This document shows, one piece after another, positions 35,542-43,939 of a DNA stretch of 46,668 nucleotides; position 1 is the stretch's first letter, and each line of letters begins with the position of its first letter. Source of the stretch: an uncultured Peptoniphilaceae bacterium (GTDB lineage Bacteria > Bacillota > Clostridia > Tissierellales > Peptoniphilaceae); NCBI GenBank assembly GCA_946403255.1, contig CAMIZH010000003.1, positions 1-46,668 of the forward strand, written 5' to 3'. The notes below the pieces were generated by a model that saw nothing but the letters and a program-made list of their open reading frames with translations, was not told the DNA's origin and made no database searches. The position numbers were made by a program, and so were the translations under genes.

Positions 35542-36983
35542 TATTTATTACTAAAATAGAATTGAAGAATTTTCAATCTCATAAAGATACTACAATTGAA
35601 TTTCATAGAGGTTTAAATGTTATTTTAGGTCATTCTGATAGTGGTAAAACTGCTATTTTAAGAGCTATAAAATGGGCTCTTTACAATGAACCTTTAGGTG
35701 ATTATTTTATTAAACAAGGTGAAAAAGATGTATCTGTATCAATTGAATTTAATACTGGAGCTATTGTTAAGAGATATAGATCTGCATCTAAAAATACTTA
35801 TTATTTAAAAAGAGCTGATGGTGAAGAATATACCTTTGATGGATTTGGGCAAAAAGTACCTCAAGAAATTTCTGAAGAAATAAAAATGTATAAAATAAAT
35901 TTAGATGAAAAATCTTCATCAATTATAAATATATCAGAACAACTTGATGGCCCTTTCTTATTAAATGAAAAACCATCTCTTCGAGCAAGTGGTATTGGAA
36001 GACTTGTAGGGGTAAATCTTATTGATGATGCTTTAAGAGAAACTATAAGAGATAAAAAACAAATAACTTCATCATTAAAATCTTTAGAAGATGAAAAAAA
36101 GGAACTTAAAATTAAACTTGAAGAATTTTCAAATTTGGAAAAAGAAGAGCTTGTTTTAAATGAATTAATAGATATTAGAACAAGTTTACAAATTAAAAAA
36201 GAAAAACTAGATTATATGAAAAAAATAGATTTTAAATTAAAAAATAATTTAGTGGAAATAGCAAATGAAAAAAATATTTTAGACAAATATAAGGATATAG
36301 ATTTATTAGAAGAATATCTGAATAATTTAAAATCATTGATTATACAAGAAAAATCAATCTCTTTGAAAAACCAATTATTTAAAAATTATAATAAAGAAAT
36401 AACTGAAAAAAATATATTAAAAAATAAATTAAGCACTATAGATGATTTATCAAAATATATTCTAAAATTAGAAGATAGCACTTATAAATTAAATAGATTA
36501 AGTTTAATTAAAACTAAATTTAATGAAATCTTTAAAAATTTAGAAAAAACATCTCAAAGTTTAAAGATATATGAATCTTTAAATAATGTTGAAATACTAA
36601 GTTCTAATTTAGAAAAAACAATTAAAAGATATAATTATATTTATAGTTTAAATACAAATTATAATAAGACTAGCAATAATATAAATATTGGCAATAGATA
36701 TTTAAAAAACTTTGAAACTCTAGAGCTAACAGAGTCTATTGTTCAAGAACTTAATTTAAAAGTTTTTAACTACAATAAACTTAGAGATTATTCAAAAATA
36801 TTAATAGAACTAAATAATAATAAGATGAAAATAGAAGAAAGTATATCTATATTTAATAAAGATATAAATTTAAATCTTGAAAATTATAATAATTTACTTT
36901 CATCTCTAGGCTATTGCCCTATGTGTATGACTAAAGTTGATAAAAATACAATGGATCATATTGAAAAACATTTTAAGGAGTGA
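35538..36983 (+). CDS. Rad50/SbcC-like ATPase, N-terminal half with zinc motif
   Basis: This 481-residue protein contains only the first half of an SMC/Rad50-type ATPase. Residues 1-165 form the N-terminal lobe: IELKNFQSHKDTTIEF, Walker A GHSDSGKT (31-38) and the segment INISEQLDGPFLLNE. Residues about 165-455 are predicted coiled coil, rich in Lys, Glu, Leu and Asn. It ends in GYCPMCMTKVDKNTMDHIEKH, that is Cys460-x2-Cys463-x10-His474-x3-His478, and stops 3 residues later. No signature motif or Walker B is present; these are in the gene at 37224. Start TTG 35538 has AGGAG 10 bases upstream. The stop overlaps the ribosome binding site of the next gene. Confidence 0.85.
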   Translation: MIFITKIELKNFQSHKDTTIEFHRGLNVILGHSDSGKTAILRAIKWALYNEPLGDYFIKQGEKDVSVSIEFNTGAIVKRYRSASKNTYYLKRADGEEYTFDGFGQKVPQEISEEIKMYKINLDEKSSSIINISEQLDGPFLLNEKPSLRASGIGRLVGVNLIDDALRETIRDKKQITSSLKSLEDEKKELKIKLEEFSNLEKEELVLNELIDIRTSLQIKKEKLDYMKKIDFKLKNNLVEIANEKNILDKYKDIDLLEEYLNNLKSLIIQEKSISLKNQLFKNYNKEITEKNILKNKLSTIDDLSKYILKLEDSTYKLNRLSLIKTKFNEIFKNLEKTSQSLKIYESLNNVEILSSNLEKTIKRYNYIYSLNTNYNKTSNNINIGNRYLKNFETLELTESIVQELNLKVFNYNKLRDYSKILIELNNNKMKIEESISIFNKDINLNLENYNNLLSSLGYCPMCMTKVDKNTMDHIEKHFKE

Positions 36984-36988
36984 TTTAG

Positions 36989-37222
36989 TTGAATAATGAA
37001 GAACAATTAAATAAATTAAAACAAGATTTAGAAAAATATAAAAATTTAAAATATAAAGCAGAAGCTAGATTAGAACAACTAAATGTTCAAAGAGATAATA
37101 TTATAGAAGAAATAAAGGCGGAAGGTATTAATCCTAAAAATTTAGAAGATGAAATTTTAAAATTAGAAGATGAAATATCAAGCTTGTTTAAAAGAGCAGA
37201 AGAACTATTACCGAGGGAATAA
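36989..37222 (+). CDS. 77-residue coiled-coil protein inside split Rad50 locus
   Basis: This small, heavily charged protein is almost entirely helix-forming. Two heptad-rich segments (EEQLNKLKQDLEKYKNLK and LEDEILKLEDEISSLFK) flank the short break AEGINPKN. It has no membrane segment and no catalytic motif. TTG 36989 is the start, with AAGGAGTGA (36975-36983) overlapping the stop of the preceding gene; its own stop is two bases from the next start. It may supply part of the returning coiled coil that a fused Rad50 would have after the zinc motif, or act as a bridging subunit. I know no named function for it. Confidence 0.75.
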   Translation: MNNEEQLNKLKQDLEKYKNLKYKAEARLEQLNVQRDNIIEEIKAEGINPKNLEDEILKLEDEISSLFKRAEELLPRE

Positions 37223-37223
37223 T

Positions 37224-37871
37224 ATGGATTATGAAGTTTTATCTAAAGATATAGATACCTTTAAAAGTAAAATTGATATTTCAAAAGGTAAAAAAGAAAT
37301 TCTAGATAGCCACTTAGACGTAGTAGAAGAAAAAATATCTTCTCTTTCTGAAATGGAACAAAGACTGGAAAAAGTTATTATTTTATTTCAAAAGACTTCT
37401 GAATTTGGTAGAAATCAAGCGAAAAGTCAAATTGAAGATTTAGTTACTAAATGTTTGCAATTTATTTTTGAATCAGATATTGAGTTTAATATTGAAATTG
37501 TAGAAAGTAGAAATATCCCACAGGCAGAATTTTATGTTATATCTAATTACAGTGAGGGATATAGTGTAAAGACAAAACCAGAACTCTCAAGAGGTGGTGG
37601 AGTTGTAGATATAGTATCTATTGCTTTAAGACTTGCTTTTATTCAAATCCATAAACCTTATATTGAAGGTCCTATTTTATTTGATGAGCCAGGTAAGCAT
37701 GTTAGTGATGACTATATTTTTAATGTAGGTGAGTTTTTAAAGCAATCCTCAAAAATGTTTAAACGACAAATAATAATGGTAACTCATAATAAATATTTGT
37801 CTGAAATATGTGATAAATCCTTTACTATCAACATTAAGGATGGAAATAGTTTTTTAGAAAAATCAGAATAA
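37224..37871 (+). CDS. Rad50/SbcC-like ATPase, C-terminal half
   Basis: This 215-residue protein carries the second half of the ATPase. A short coiled coil (about 1-60) leads into the C-terminal lobe with signature ELSRGGGVVDIVSIALRLAF (about 119-138, in place of LSGGE), Walker B PILFDEPGKH (about 150-159) and a switch histidine in VTHNK (near 187). It lacks Walker A, so it must pair with the product of 35538 to bind ATP. The start is ATG 37224, with GAGGG (37213-37217) 6 bases upstream; the in-frame ATG at 37170 lies inside the previous gene and has no such site. The signature with three glycines resembles phage and Firmicute SbcC-like ATPases. Confidence 0.85.
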   Translation: MDYEVLSKDIDTFKSKIDISKGKKEILDSHLDVVEEKISSLSEMEQRLEKVIILFQKTSEFGRNQAKSQIEDLVTKCLQFIFESDIEFNIEIVESRNIPQAEFYVISNYSEGYSVKTKPELSRGGGVVDIVSIALRLAFIQIHKPYIEGPILFDEPGKHVSDDYIFNVGEFLKQSSKMFKRQIIMVTHNKYLSEICDKSFTINIKDGNSFLEKSE

Positions 37872-37892
37872 TTTATATTATTCTGATTTTTT
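37858..37892 (+). terminator. Intrinsic terminator ending the recA-nuclease block
   Basis: AATCAGAATAA (37861-37871) and TTATTCTGATT (37878-37888) form a perfect 11-bp stem with a TTTATA loop and a T-run. The left arm includes the stop codon of the ATPase C-terminal half. Confidence 0.9.
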
Positions 37893-37908
37893 ACATATAT
37901 ATGTGAGA

Positions 37909-37937
37909 TTGACTTTATTCTTAAAAAGATATAAAAT
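37909..37937 (+). promoter_or_regulatory. Promoter of rny
   Basis: TTGACT (37909-37914), a 17-base spacer and TAAAAT (37932-37937) follow the preceding terminator. Transcription would begin near 37944, leaving an AT-rich untranslated leader of about 85 bases. Confidence 0.75.
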
Positions 37938-38027
37938 TATTTTATACAAGTTTATAAAAATTTAAAATGAAATTATGAAAATTATGAAATTTGAAACTTG
38001 AAAATTAAATATGGAGGTGTATAACTG

Positions 38028-39569
38028 TTGTCAAAAATAATAACTGGTTTAATTATTATTATTTGTAGTTTAATTAGTATAGCTATAGGTTATGCTATTA
38101 GAAAATATATAGCTGAAGGTAAATTAAGTACTGCTGAAGAACTTGCAAATAAAATTATAACTGACGCTGAACACGATGCAGAAACTAAGAAAAAAGAATT
38201 GTTAGTTGAAGCAAAGGAAGAAATTCACAGACTTAGATTTGAACATGATACTGAAGTTAAATCAAGAAGAATTGAAGTACAACAACTTGAACAAAGAGTA
38301 CTATCTAGAGAAGAATCTGTAGATAGAAAGTTTATACAACTAGAAAAGAAAGAAGAAAATTTAAATTCTAAAATTCAAGAAATTGAATTTAAAGATCAAA
38401 AAGCTGAAACTTTAATAGTTGAAAGAGAAAAAGAACTTCAAAAGGTAGCAGGTCTTACTTCTGAAGAAGGAAAACAAATGTTGCTATCTGAACTTGAAAA
38501 AGAAATCGTTCAAGAGTCCGCATTAATAATTAGAGAAAATGAAGCATTAGTTAAAGATGAATGTAATAAATATGCTAGAAATCTTATAGCACAAGCAATT
38601 CAAAGATATGCAGCAGACCAAGTCACTGAAAGCACTGTTTCTGTTGTTAATTTACCTAATGATGAAATGAAGGGTAGAATAATAGGTCGTGAAGGTAGAA
38701 ATATTAGAGCTATAGAGTCATTAACTGGTGTAGATTTAATAATAGACGATACTCCAGAAGCAGTAGTTTTATCTTGTTTTGATCCTATAAGAAGAGAAAT
38801 TGCTAGAATATCATTGGAAAAATTAGTATCTGATGGTCGTATACATCCTACAAAAATTGAGGAAACTATAGATAAGGCTAAACAAGAAGTTGAAATTGCA
38901 ATAAAAGAGTCTGGAGACCAGGCTGCTTATGATGCAGGGGTTCATGGAATTCATCCTGAACTTATTAAATATCTTGGAAGGTTAAAATATAGAACTAGCT
39001 ACGGACAAAATGTTCTTAAACACTCTGTAGAAGTGGCACATATAGCAGGAATGCTTGCAAGTGAAATCGGAGCAGATGTTAAAATTGCTAAAAGAGCAGG
39101 ACTACTTCATGATATTGGTAAGAGTATTGACCACGAAGTAGAAGGACCTCATGTAGAAATTGGAGTAGAACTAGCTAGAAAATATAGAGAATCTGAATCT
39201 GTAATCCATGCTATTGAAGCTCATCATGGTGATGTTGAAGCAAAAACAGTTGAGGCCGTACTTGTTCAAGCAGCTGATGCAATTAGTGCTGCAAGACCTG
39301 GAGCAAGACGTGAAACAATAGAAGCTTATATTAAGAGACTTGAAAAACTAGAAGAAATAGCTGATTCTTTTGAAGGAATTGAAAAATCATATGCTGTTCA
39401 AGCAGGACGTGAAATAAGAATAATTGTAAAACCTGAAGAAATTTCAGAAGCTGAGATTACTATACTTGCAAGAAATATTGTTAAGAAAATAGAATCTGAG
39501 TTAGATTTCCCAGGACAAATTAAAGTAAACGTAGTTCGTGAAATGCGTGCAATAGATTATGCAAAATAA
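38028..39569 (+). CDS. rny: Ribonuclease Y
   Basis: RNase Y is the membrane-anchored endoribonuclease that starts bulk mRNA decay in Firmicutes. The 513 residues show one N-terminal membrane helix (about 5-24, [19 protein letters not shown]), a coiled coil (about 30-195), a KH domain (about 210-265, [26 protein letters not shown]) and an HD domain (about 335-430, with [10 protein letters not shown] and LLHDIGKS providing the metal ligands). The start is TTG 38028 with GGAGGTG upstream. It is transcribed separately from the recA block. Confidence 0.97.
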   Translation: MSKIITGLIIIICSLISIAIGYAIRKYIAEGKLSTAEELANKIITDAEHDAETKKKELLVEAKEEIHRLRFEHDTEVKSRRIEVQQLEQRVLSREESVDRKFIQLEKKEENLNSKIQEIEFKDQKAETLIVEREKELQKVAGLTSEEGKQMLLSELEKEIVQESALIIRENEALVKDECNKYARNLIAQAIQRYAADQVTESTVSVVNLPNDEMKGRIIGREGRNIRAIESLTGVDLIIDDTPEAVVLSCFDPIRREIARISLEKLVSDGRIHPTKIEETIDKAKQEVEIAIKESGDQAAYDAGVHGIHPELIKYLGRLKYRTSYGQNVLKHSVEVAHIAGMLASEIGADVKIAKRAGLLHDIGKSIDHEVEGPHVEIGVELARKYRESESVIHAIEAHHGDVEAKTVEAVLVQAADAISAARPGARRETIEAYIKRLEKLEEIADSFEGIEKSYAVQAGREIRIIVKPEEISEAEITILARNIVKKIESELDFPGQIKVNVVREMRAIDYAK

Positions 39570-39571
39570 GA

Positions 39572-39602
39572 AATAACCTGCCTTATGGTGGGTTATTTTT
39601 TT
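39572..39602 (+). terminator. Intrinsic terminator after rny
   Basis: AATAACC (39572-39578) pairs with GGTTATT (39591-39597), extended inward by TGCC/GGTG with wobble pairs, and is followed by a T-run. Confidence 0.8.
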
Positions 39603-39625
39603 ATATATTTATATGGAGGTAAAGA

Positions 39626-40585
39626 TTGATAAAGAGTAATTTATTAGATGATTTTTTAGATTATATGAAATCTACAAAAGGAGCATCTGAATCCACAGTA
39701 AAAGAATATTATTATGACATAAGATTATTTTTAAGATTCTTAAAACAAAGAAGAGGTCTTGCCAAAGATATAGAATTTAACGAAATAGATATTGAAGATG
39801 TAGGAATTGAAATGCTTTCATCTGTTAAAAAACAAGATATTTATGCCTTTAATGCTTTTTTAGAGAAAACAAGAAATGTTTCTAATAGAACTAAATATAG
39901 AAAGGTATCTTCTATTAGAGCTTTTTTCAATTATCTATCTACAAAAATTGATGTAATTGAATATAATCCTATTGAAAATATTGATATGCCTAAACTTGAA
40001 AAAACTTTACCACAATATTTAGATTTAAATGAAGCTATTAGCCTTTTAGAAACAATTAATAAAGCTGAAAAAAAAGAACCTTATAAATCAAGAGACTATG
40101 CAATAGCAACACTATTTTTAAATTGTGGTATGCGTTTATCTGAATTATCTAGTATTGATTTAAAAGATATTTCAAAGGATAATACTTTACGAGTTTTAGG
40201 AAAAGGAAATAAAGAAAGGACTATATATTTAAATAAAGCCTGTCAAAACGCTTTGGACATCTATTTAAAAAATAGACCTAAGGTTGATACAGATGCATTA
40301 TTTTTATCTATGAGAAATACAAGAATTAGTAATAGAGCTATCCAACATATGATAGAAAAATATATTATTGAAACAGGATTAGATCCTAAAAAATATACTG
40401 TCCATAAATTAAGGCATACAGCAGCAACATTAATGTATCAATATGGAAATGCCGATATAAGGTCACTACAAGAGATTTTAGGGCATGAATCCATAACAAC
40501 AACACAAATATATACTCATGTAAGAAGTGAGCAATTAAAGCAAACTATAGATAGTAATCCATTGGCTATTGTAGATGAAGATTAA
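39626..40585 (+). CDS. Tyrosine recombinase, XerC/XerD family
   Basis: This is a 319-residue tyrosine site-specific recombinase. An N-terminal SAM-like core-binding domain (residues 1-115, STVKEYYYDIRLFLRFL) precedes the catalytic domain. All six active-site residues are visible: Arg170 (GMRLSEL), Lys193 (GKGNKER), His260 and Arg263 (HKLRH), His287 (GHES) and nucleophile Tyr296 (IYTHV). Length and the absence of att-like repeats or mobile genes nearby favour a chromosomal dimer-resolution enzyme, acting at dif with FtsK (encoded at 28100), over an integrase. XerC versus XerD cannot be decided by eye. TTG 39626 has GGAGG upstream. Confidence 0.88.
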   Translation: MIKSNLLDDFLDYMKSTKGASESTVKEYYYDIRLFLRFLKQRRGLAKDIEFNEIDIEDVGIEMLSSVKKQDIYAFNAFLEKTRNVSNRTKYRKVSSIRAFFNYLSTKIDVIEYNPIENIDMPKLEKTLPQYLDLNEAISLLETINKAEKKEPYKSRDYAIATLFLNCGMRLSELSSIDLKDISKDNTLRVLGKGNKERTIYLNKACQNALDIYLKNRPKVDTDALFLSMRNTRISNRAIQHMIEKYIIETGLDPKKYTVHKLRHTAATLMYQYGNADIRSLQEILGHESITTTQIYTHVRSEQLKQTIDSNPLAIVDED

Positions 40586-40713
40586 AATTATTTAACTTTG
40601 ATGATTTATCTTAGAGTTTTCATAACAATTTAGATATTAAAATTGTGTTAAAATATTTGTAGTAGTGTAATGAAGTTACTATATAAGTTATATATAAACA
40701 AGGGGGATAAATT

Positions 40714-41934
40714 ATGTCTGTTATAAATGTAACTAGTGAGATTAAACCTTTGAAAAAAGTATTACTTCATAGACCTGGTGAAGAGTTATTAAATTTAACA
40801 CCTGATAATTTACATGAATTATTATTTGATGATATTCCTTTTCTAAAAGTAGCTCAAGAAGAGCATGATTATTTTTCTAAAGTTTTAAGAGAAAATGGTG
40901 CTGAAACTGTTTATCTAGAAGATTTAATGACAGAAACTTTAAGTTCAAATATTTCTTTAAAGGAAGAATTTTTAGAGATATATCTAAATGAAGCAGGAAG
41001 TTTTAATAAAGAATATAAAACTGAAATTTTAAATTATTTAAATAGTATTAGTAGTTTAAAAGAATTGGTTTTTAAAACTATGTCAGGAATAAATATAAAT
41101 GAATTAGATTTAAGCAGAAAGACATTGTCTGATTATATTGATTTATCTAATTCTAAAATGATTATTAATCCTATGCCTAATTTATTTTTCACAAGGGATC
41201 CTTTTGCATCTATAGGTAGTGATGTATCTATAAACAAGATGTATTCAAATACACGAAATAGAGAAACAATATATGCAGATTTTATATTAAAGTATCATCC
41301 AAGTTACAAAGACAAAATTAATACTTTATACGATAGAAATTCTAATTTTAGTATAGAGGGTGGAGATATTTTAAATATAGATGAAAATACATTGGCTATT
41401 GGAATATCTCAAAGAACAGAAGCTAATGCTATTGAATTATTATCTAGAAACATATTTTTTAATTCAAATAGTAAAATAAAAGAAATCTATGCTTTTGAAA
41501 TACCTTCTAAAAGAGCTTTTATGCATTTAGATACTGTTTTTACACAGGTTGATGTTGATAAATTTACTATTCATCCTGAGATTTTGGGAACACTTAGAGT
41601 TTTTAAAATTAGCAAAGGTATAAAAGACTTAAAAATAGAAGAAATTAATGATTCTTTAGAAAATATACTTACTAAGATAGTTGGATATAAAATAGAGTTA
41701 ATACTTTGTGGCGGTGGAGATAATATAATATCACAAAGAGAACAGTGGAACGATGGTTCCAATACATTATGTATTAGCCCTGGAAAAATAATTGTATATG
41801 AGAGAAATAATATAACAAATGATATACTTAGAAAAAAAGGTTTAGAGGTTTTAGAAATACCAAGTAGTGAGTTGTCTCGTGGACGTGGCGGACCAAGATG
41901 TATGACTATGCCACTTATACGAGAAGATATATAG
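40714..41934 (+). CDS. arcA: Arginine deiminase
   Basis: ArcA hydrolyses arginine to citrulline and ammonia, the first step of the ADI pathway. The 406 residues show the guanidino-modifying fold: FTRDPFASIG, SIEGGDIL, MHLDTVFTQVD (His and Asp) and the catalytic Cys396 in RGRGGPRCMTMPLIRED. AAGGGGG precedes ATG 40714. It leads arcABC plus a transporter. I see no clear sigma-A promoter in 40586-40713; a TAAAAT at 40649-40654 is a possible -10 without a good -35. Confidence 0.97.
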   Translation: MSVINVTSEIKPLKKVLLHRPGEELLNLTPDNLHELLFDDIPFLKVAQEEHDYFSKVLRENGAETVYLEDLMTETLSSNISLKEEFLEIYLNEAGSFNKEYKTEILNYLNSISSLKELVFKTMSGININELDLSRKTLSDYIDLSNSKMIINPMPNLFFTRDPFASIGSDVSINKMYSNTRNRETIYADFILKYHPSYKDKINTLYDRNSNFSIEGGDILNIDENTLAIGISQRTEANAIELLSRNIFFNSNSKIKEIYAFEIPSKRAFMHLDTVFTQVDVDKFTIHPEILGTLRVFKISKGIKDLKIEEINDSLENILTKIVGYKIELILCGGGDNIISQREQWNDGSNTLCISPGKIIVYERNNITNDILRKKGLEVLEIPSSELSRGRGGPRCMTMPLIREDI

Positions 41935-41958
41935 AATATAGTAAACGGAGGGATTATT

Positions 41959-42951
41959 ATGCCAGTGAATTTACAAGGAAGAAGTTTTTTAAAATTATTA
42001 GATTTTACAACTGAAGAAATAGAATATCTATTAGATTTATCAAAAGAGTTTAAAAAGTTAAAGTTAACTAGAACTCCACATAAGTATTTAGATGGTAAAA
42101 ATATAGCTTTATTATTTGAGAAAACATCAACAAGAACAAGATGTTCCTTTGAAGTAGCTGGATATGATTTAGGTATGGGAGTTACCTATTTAGAACCTGG
42201 TTCATCACAAATGGGTCATAAAGAATCTATTGAAGATACTGCAAAAGTACTTGGAAGATATTATGATGGTATTGAATACAGAGGCTTTTCACAGGATTTA
42301 GTTCAGGAATTATCTGATAATGCAGGTGTGCCTGTTTGGAACGGATTAACTGATGAGTTCCATCCTACTCAAATGCTTGCAGATATTTTAACTATTGAGG
42401 AAAATTTTGATAGTATAAAAGGATTAAATTTAACTTTTATGGGAGATGCTAGAAATAATGTAGCCAATTCTCTAATGGTTATTAGCGCAAAACTAGGTAT
42501 AAACTTTACAGCTTGTGGTCCAAAAGAGTTAATGCCATCTGAAGAGCTTGTAAGTATTTGTAAAGAAATTGCTCTTACTAATAACTCTAATATAGTATTA
42601 ACTGATGACCCCATAATTGGAGCAACAAATGCCGATATTATATATACTGATATATGGGTTTCTATGGGAGAACCTTCAGAGGTATGGTCTTCACGAATCC
42701 ACTTATTAGAAAAATTTAGAGTTACTAAAGAACTAATGGACTTAGGATCTGATAATTGTATATTCCTGCATTGTTTACCATCTTTTCATGATATAAATAC
42801 AGTTGTTGGTAAAAATATTAACAAAGAGTTTGGTATAAATGAAATGGAAGTTACTGATGAGGTATTTAGATCAAAGTATTCAAAAGTTTTTGATCAAGCA
42901 GAAAATAGAATGCATACTATAAAAGCAGTTATGTATGCAACTTTAAAATAA
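41959..42951 (+). CDS. arcB: Ornithine carbamoyltransferase (catabolic)
   Basis: In the ADI pathway this enzyme runs backwards, turning citrulline and phosphate into ornithine and carbamoyl phosphate. The carbamoyl-phosphate motif STRTRCSFE is near residue 55, HPTQMLADILT contacts substrate, and HCLPSFHD closes the active site. Its 330 residues are typical. GGAGG lies 8 bases before ATG 41959. Its position after arcA and before arcC marks it as catabolic, not biosynthetic; this is context, since the sequence family is the same. Confidence 0.95.
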   Translation: MPVNLQGRSFLKLLDFTTEEIEYLLDLSKEFKKLKLTRTPHKYLDGKNIALLFEKTSTRTRCSFEVAGYDLGMGVTYLEPGSSQMGHKESIEDTAKVLGRYYDGIEYRGFSQDLVQELSDNAGVPVWNGLTDEFHPTQMLADILTIEENFDSIKGLNLTFMGDARNNVANSLMVISAKLGINFTACGPKELMPSEELVSICKEIALTNNSNIVLTDDPIIGATNADIIYTDIWVSMGEPSEVWSSRIHLLEKFRVTKELMDLGSDNCIFLHCLPSFHDINTVVGKNINKEFGINEMEVTDEVFRSKYSKVFDQAENRMHTIKAVMYATLK

Positions 42952-42985
42952 ATTTATATAACTTAGGGATGATGGAGGTAATAGC

Positions 42986-43930
42986 ATGAGTAAAAAAATA
43001 GTTATAGCTTTAGGTGGAAATGCTTTAGGAAATAGTCCAGAAGAACAAATTGAACTTGTTAAAGATACTGCAAAATCAATTGTAGGTCTTGCAAAAGAAG
43101 GTGACCAAATTATAATAGGTCATGGAAATGGACCACAAATTGGTATGATAAACCTTGCAATGGAATATGCTTCAAAAGGTGATTTTAATAGTCCATATAT
43201 GCCTTTTCCTGAGTGTTGTGCAATGAGTCAAGGATATATTGGTTATCACTTACAGCAAGCTATTGTAAATGAACTTAAAAAACAAAATTTAGATAAAACT
43301 TGTACTACAATAGTAACTCAAATAATTGTAGATAAGGATGATAAAGCTTTTTTAAACCCAACAAAACCAATTGGCTCCTTCTATTCTAAAGAAGAATCTG
43401 AAAAAATTGCAAAAGAAAAAGGATATGATTTTGTTGAAGATTCTGGTAGGGGATATAGAAGAGTAGTAGCATCTCCAAAACCAGTTGAAATTGTAGAATC
43501 AAAAGTATTAAAAATGATTTCAAGTGTAGATAATATAGTTATTACAGTTGGTGGTGGTGGAGTTCCAGTAATTCAAACTGAAAATGGATTAGAAGGAATC
43601 TCTGCTGTTATAGATAAAGATTGGTCTAGTGCAAAAGTAGCATTGGAATTAGATGCAGATATATTGTTAATACTTACAGCAGTAGAAAAGGTATCTATTA
43701 ATTTTAATAAACCTGATCAAAAAGAATTAGACTCTATGACAATTGATGAAGTTAATAAATACACTGATGAAGGTCATTTTGCTAAAGGATCTATGTTACC
43801 CAAAGTAGAAGCCTGTAAGACTTTTGTAGAAGGTAGTAGTAAGAAAGATGCTATAGCAATAATAACTTCTCTTTCAAAAGCAACTGATGCTTTAAAAGGA
43901 GAGACGGGGACTATTGTTAAAAAATCATAG
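42986..43930 (+). CDS. arcC: Carbamate kinase
   Basis: ArcC transfers phosphate from carbamoyl phosphate to ADP, yielding the ATP that makes the ADI pathway energy-conserving. Visible features are VIALGGNALG at the N-terminus, GHGNGPQIGM, VASPKPVEIVE, TVGGGGVPV, VIDKDWSSAKVALELDADILLILTAVEKV and GSMLPKVEAC. The 314 residues are standard for the amino-acid-kinase family. GGAGG precedes ATG 42986. Confidence 0.96.
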   Translation: MSKKIVIALGGNALGNSPEEQIELVKDTAKSIVGLAKEGDQIIIGHGNGPQIGMINLAMEYASKGDFNSPYMPFPECCAMSQGYIGYHLQQAIVNELKKQNLDKTCTTIVTQIIVDKDDKAFLNPTKPIGSFYSKEESEKIAKEKGYDFVEDSGRGYRRVVASPKPVEIVESKVLKMISSVDNIVITVGGGGVPVIQTENGLEGISAVIDKDWSSAKVALELDADILLILTAVEKVSINFNKPDQKELDSMTIDEVNKYTDEGHFAKGSMLPKVEACKTFVEGSSKKDAIAIITSLSKATDALKGETGTIVKKS

Positions 43931-43939
43931 GAGTAAATA

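Noticed and set aside
37170-37223. Upstream in-frame extension of the Rad50 C-half, overlapping the 77-residue gene
   Set aside because: The ATG at 37170 has no ribosome binding site, whereas ATG 37224 is preceded by GAGGG at ideal spacing. I see no slippery sequence supporting programmed frameshifting.
36984-37224. Split Rad50 as a sequencing frameshift
   Set aside because: The breaks carry proper ribosome binding sites and starts on both sides and all three frames show normal coding composition, so artefact is unlikely, though comparison with relatives is still the decisive test.
39626-40585. Tyrosine recombinase as a sign of an integrated element
   Set aside because: No att-like direct repeats, excisionase, tRNA target or phage genes are nearby, and the flanks are housekeeping genes. 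A Xer role is more likely.
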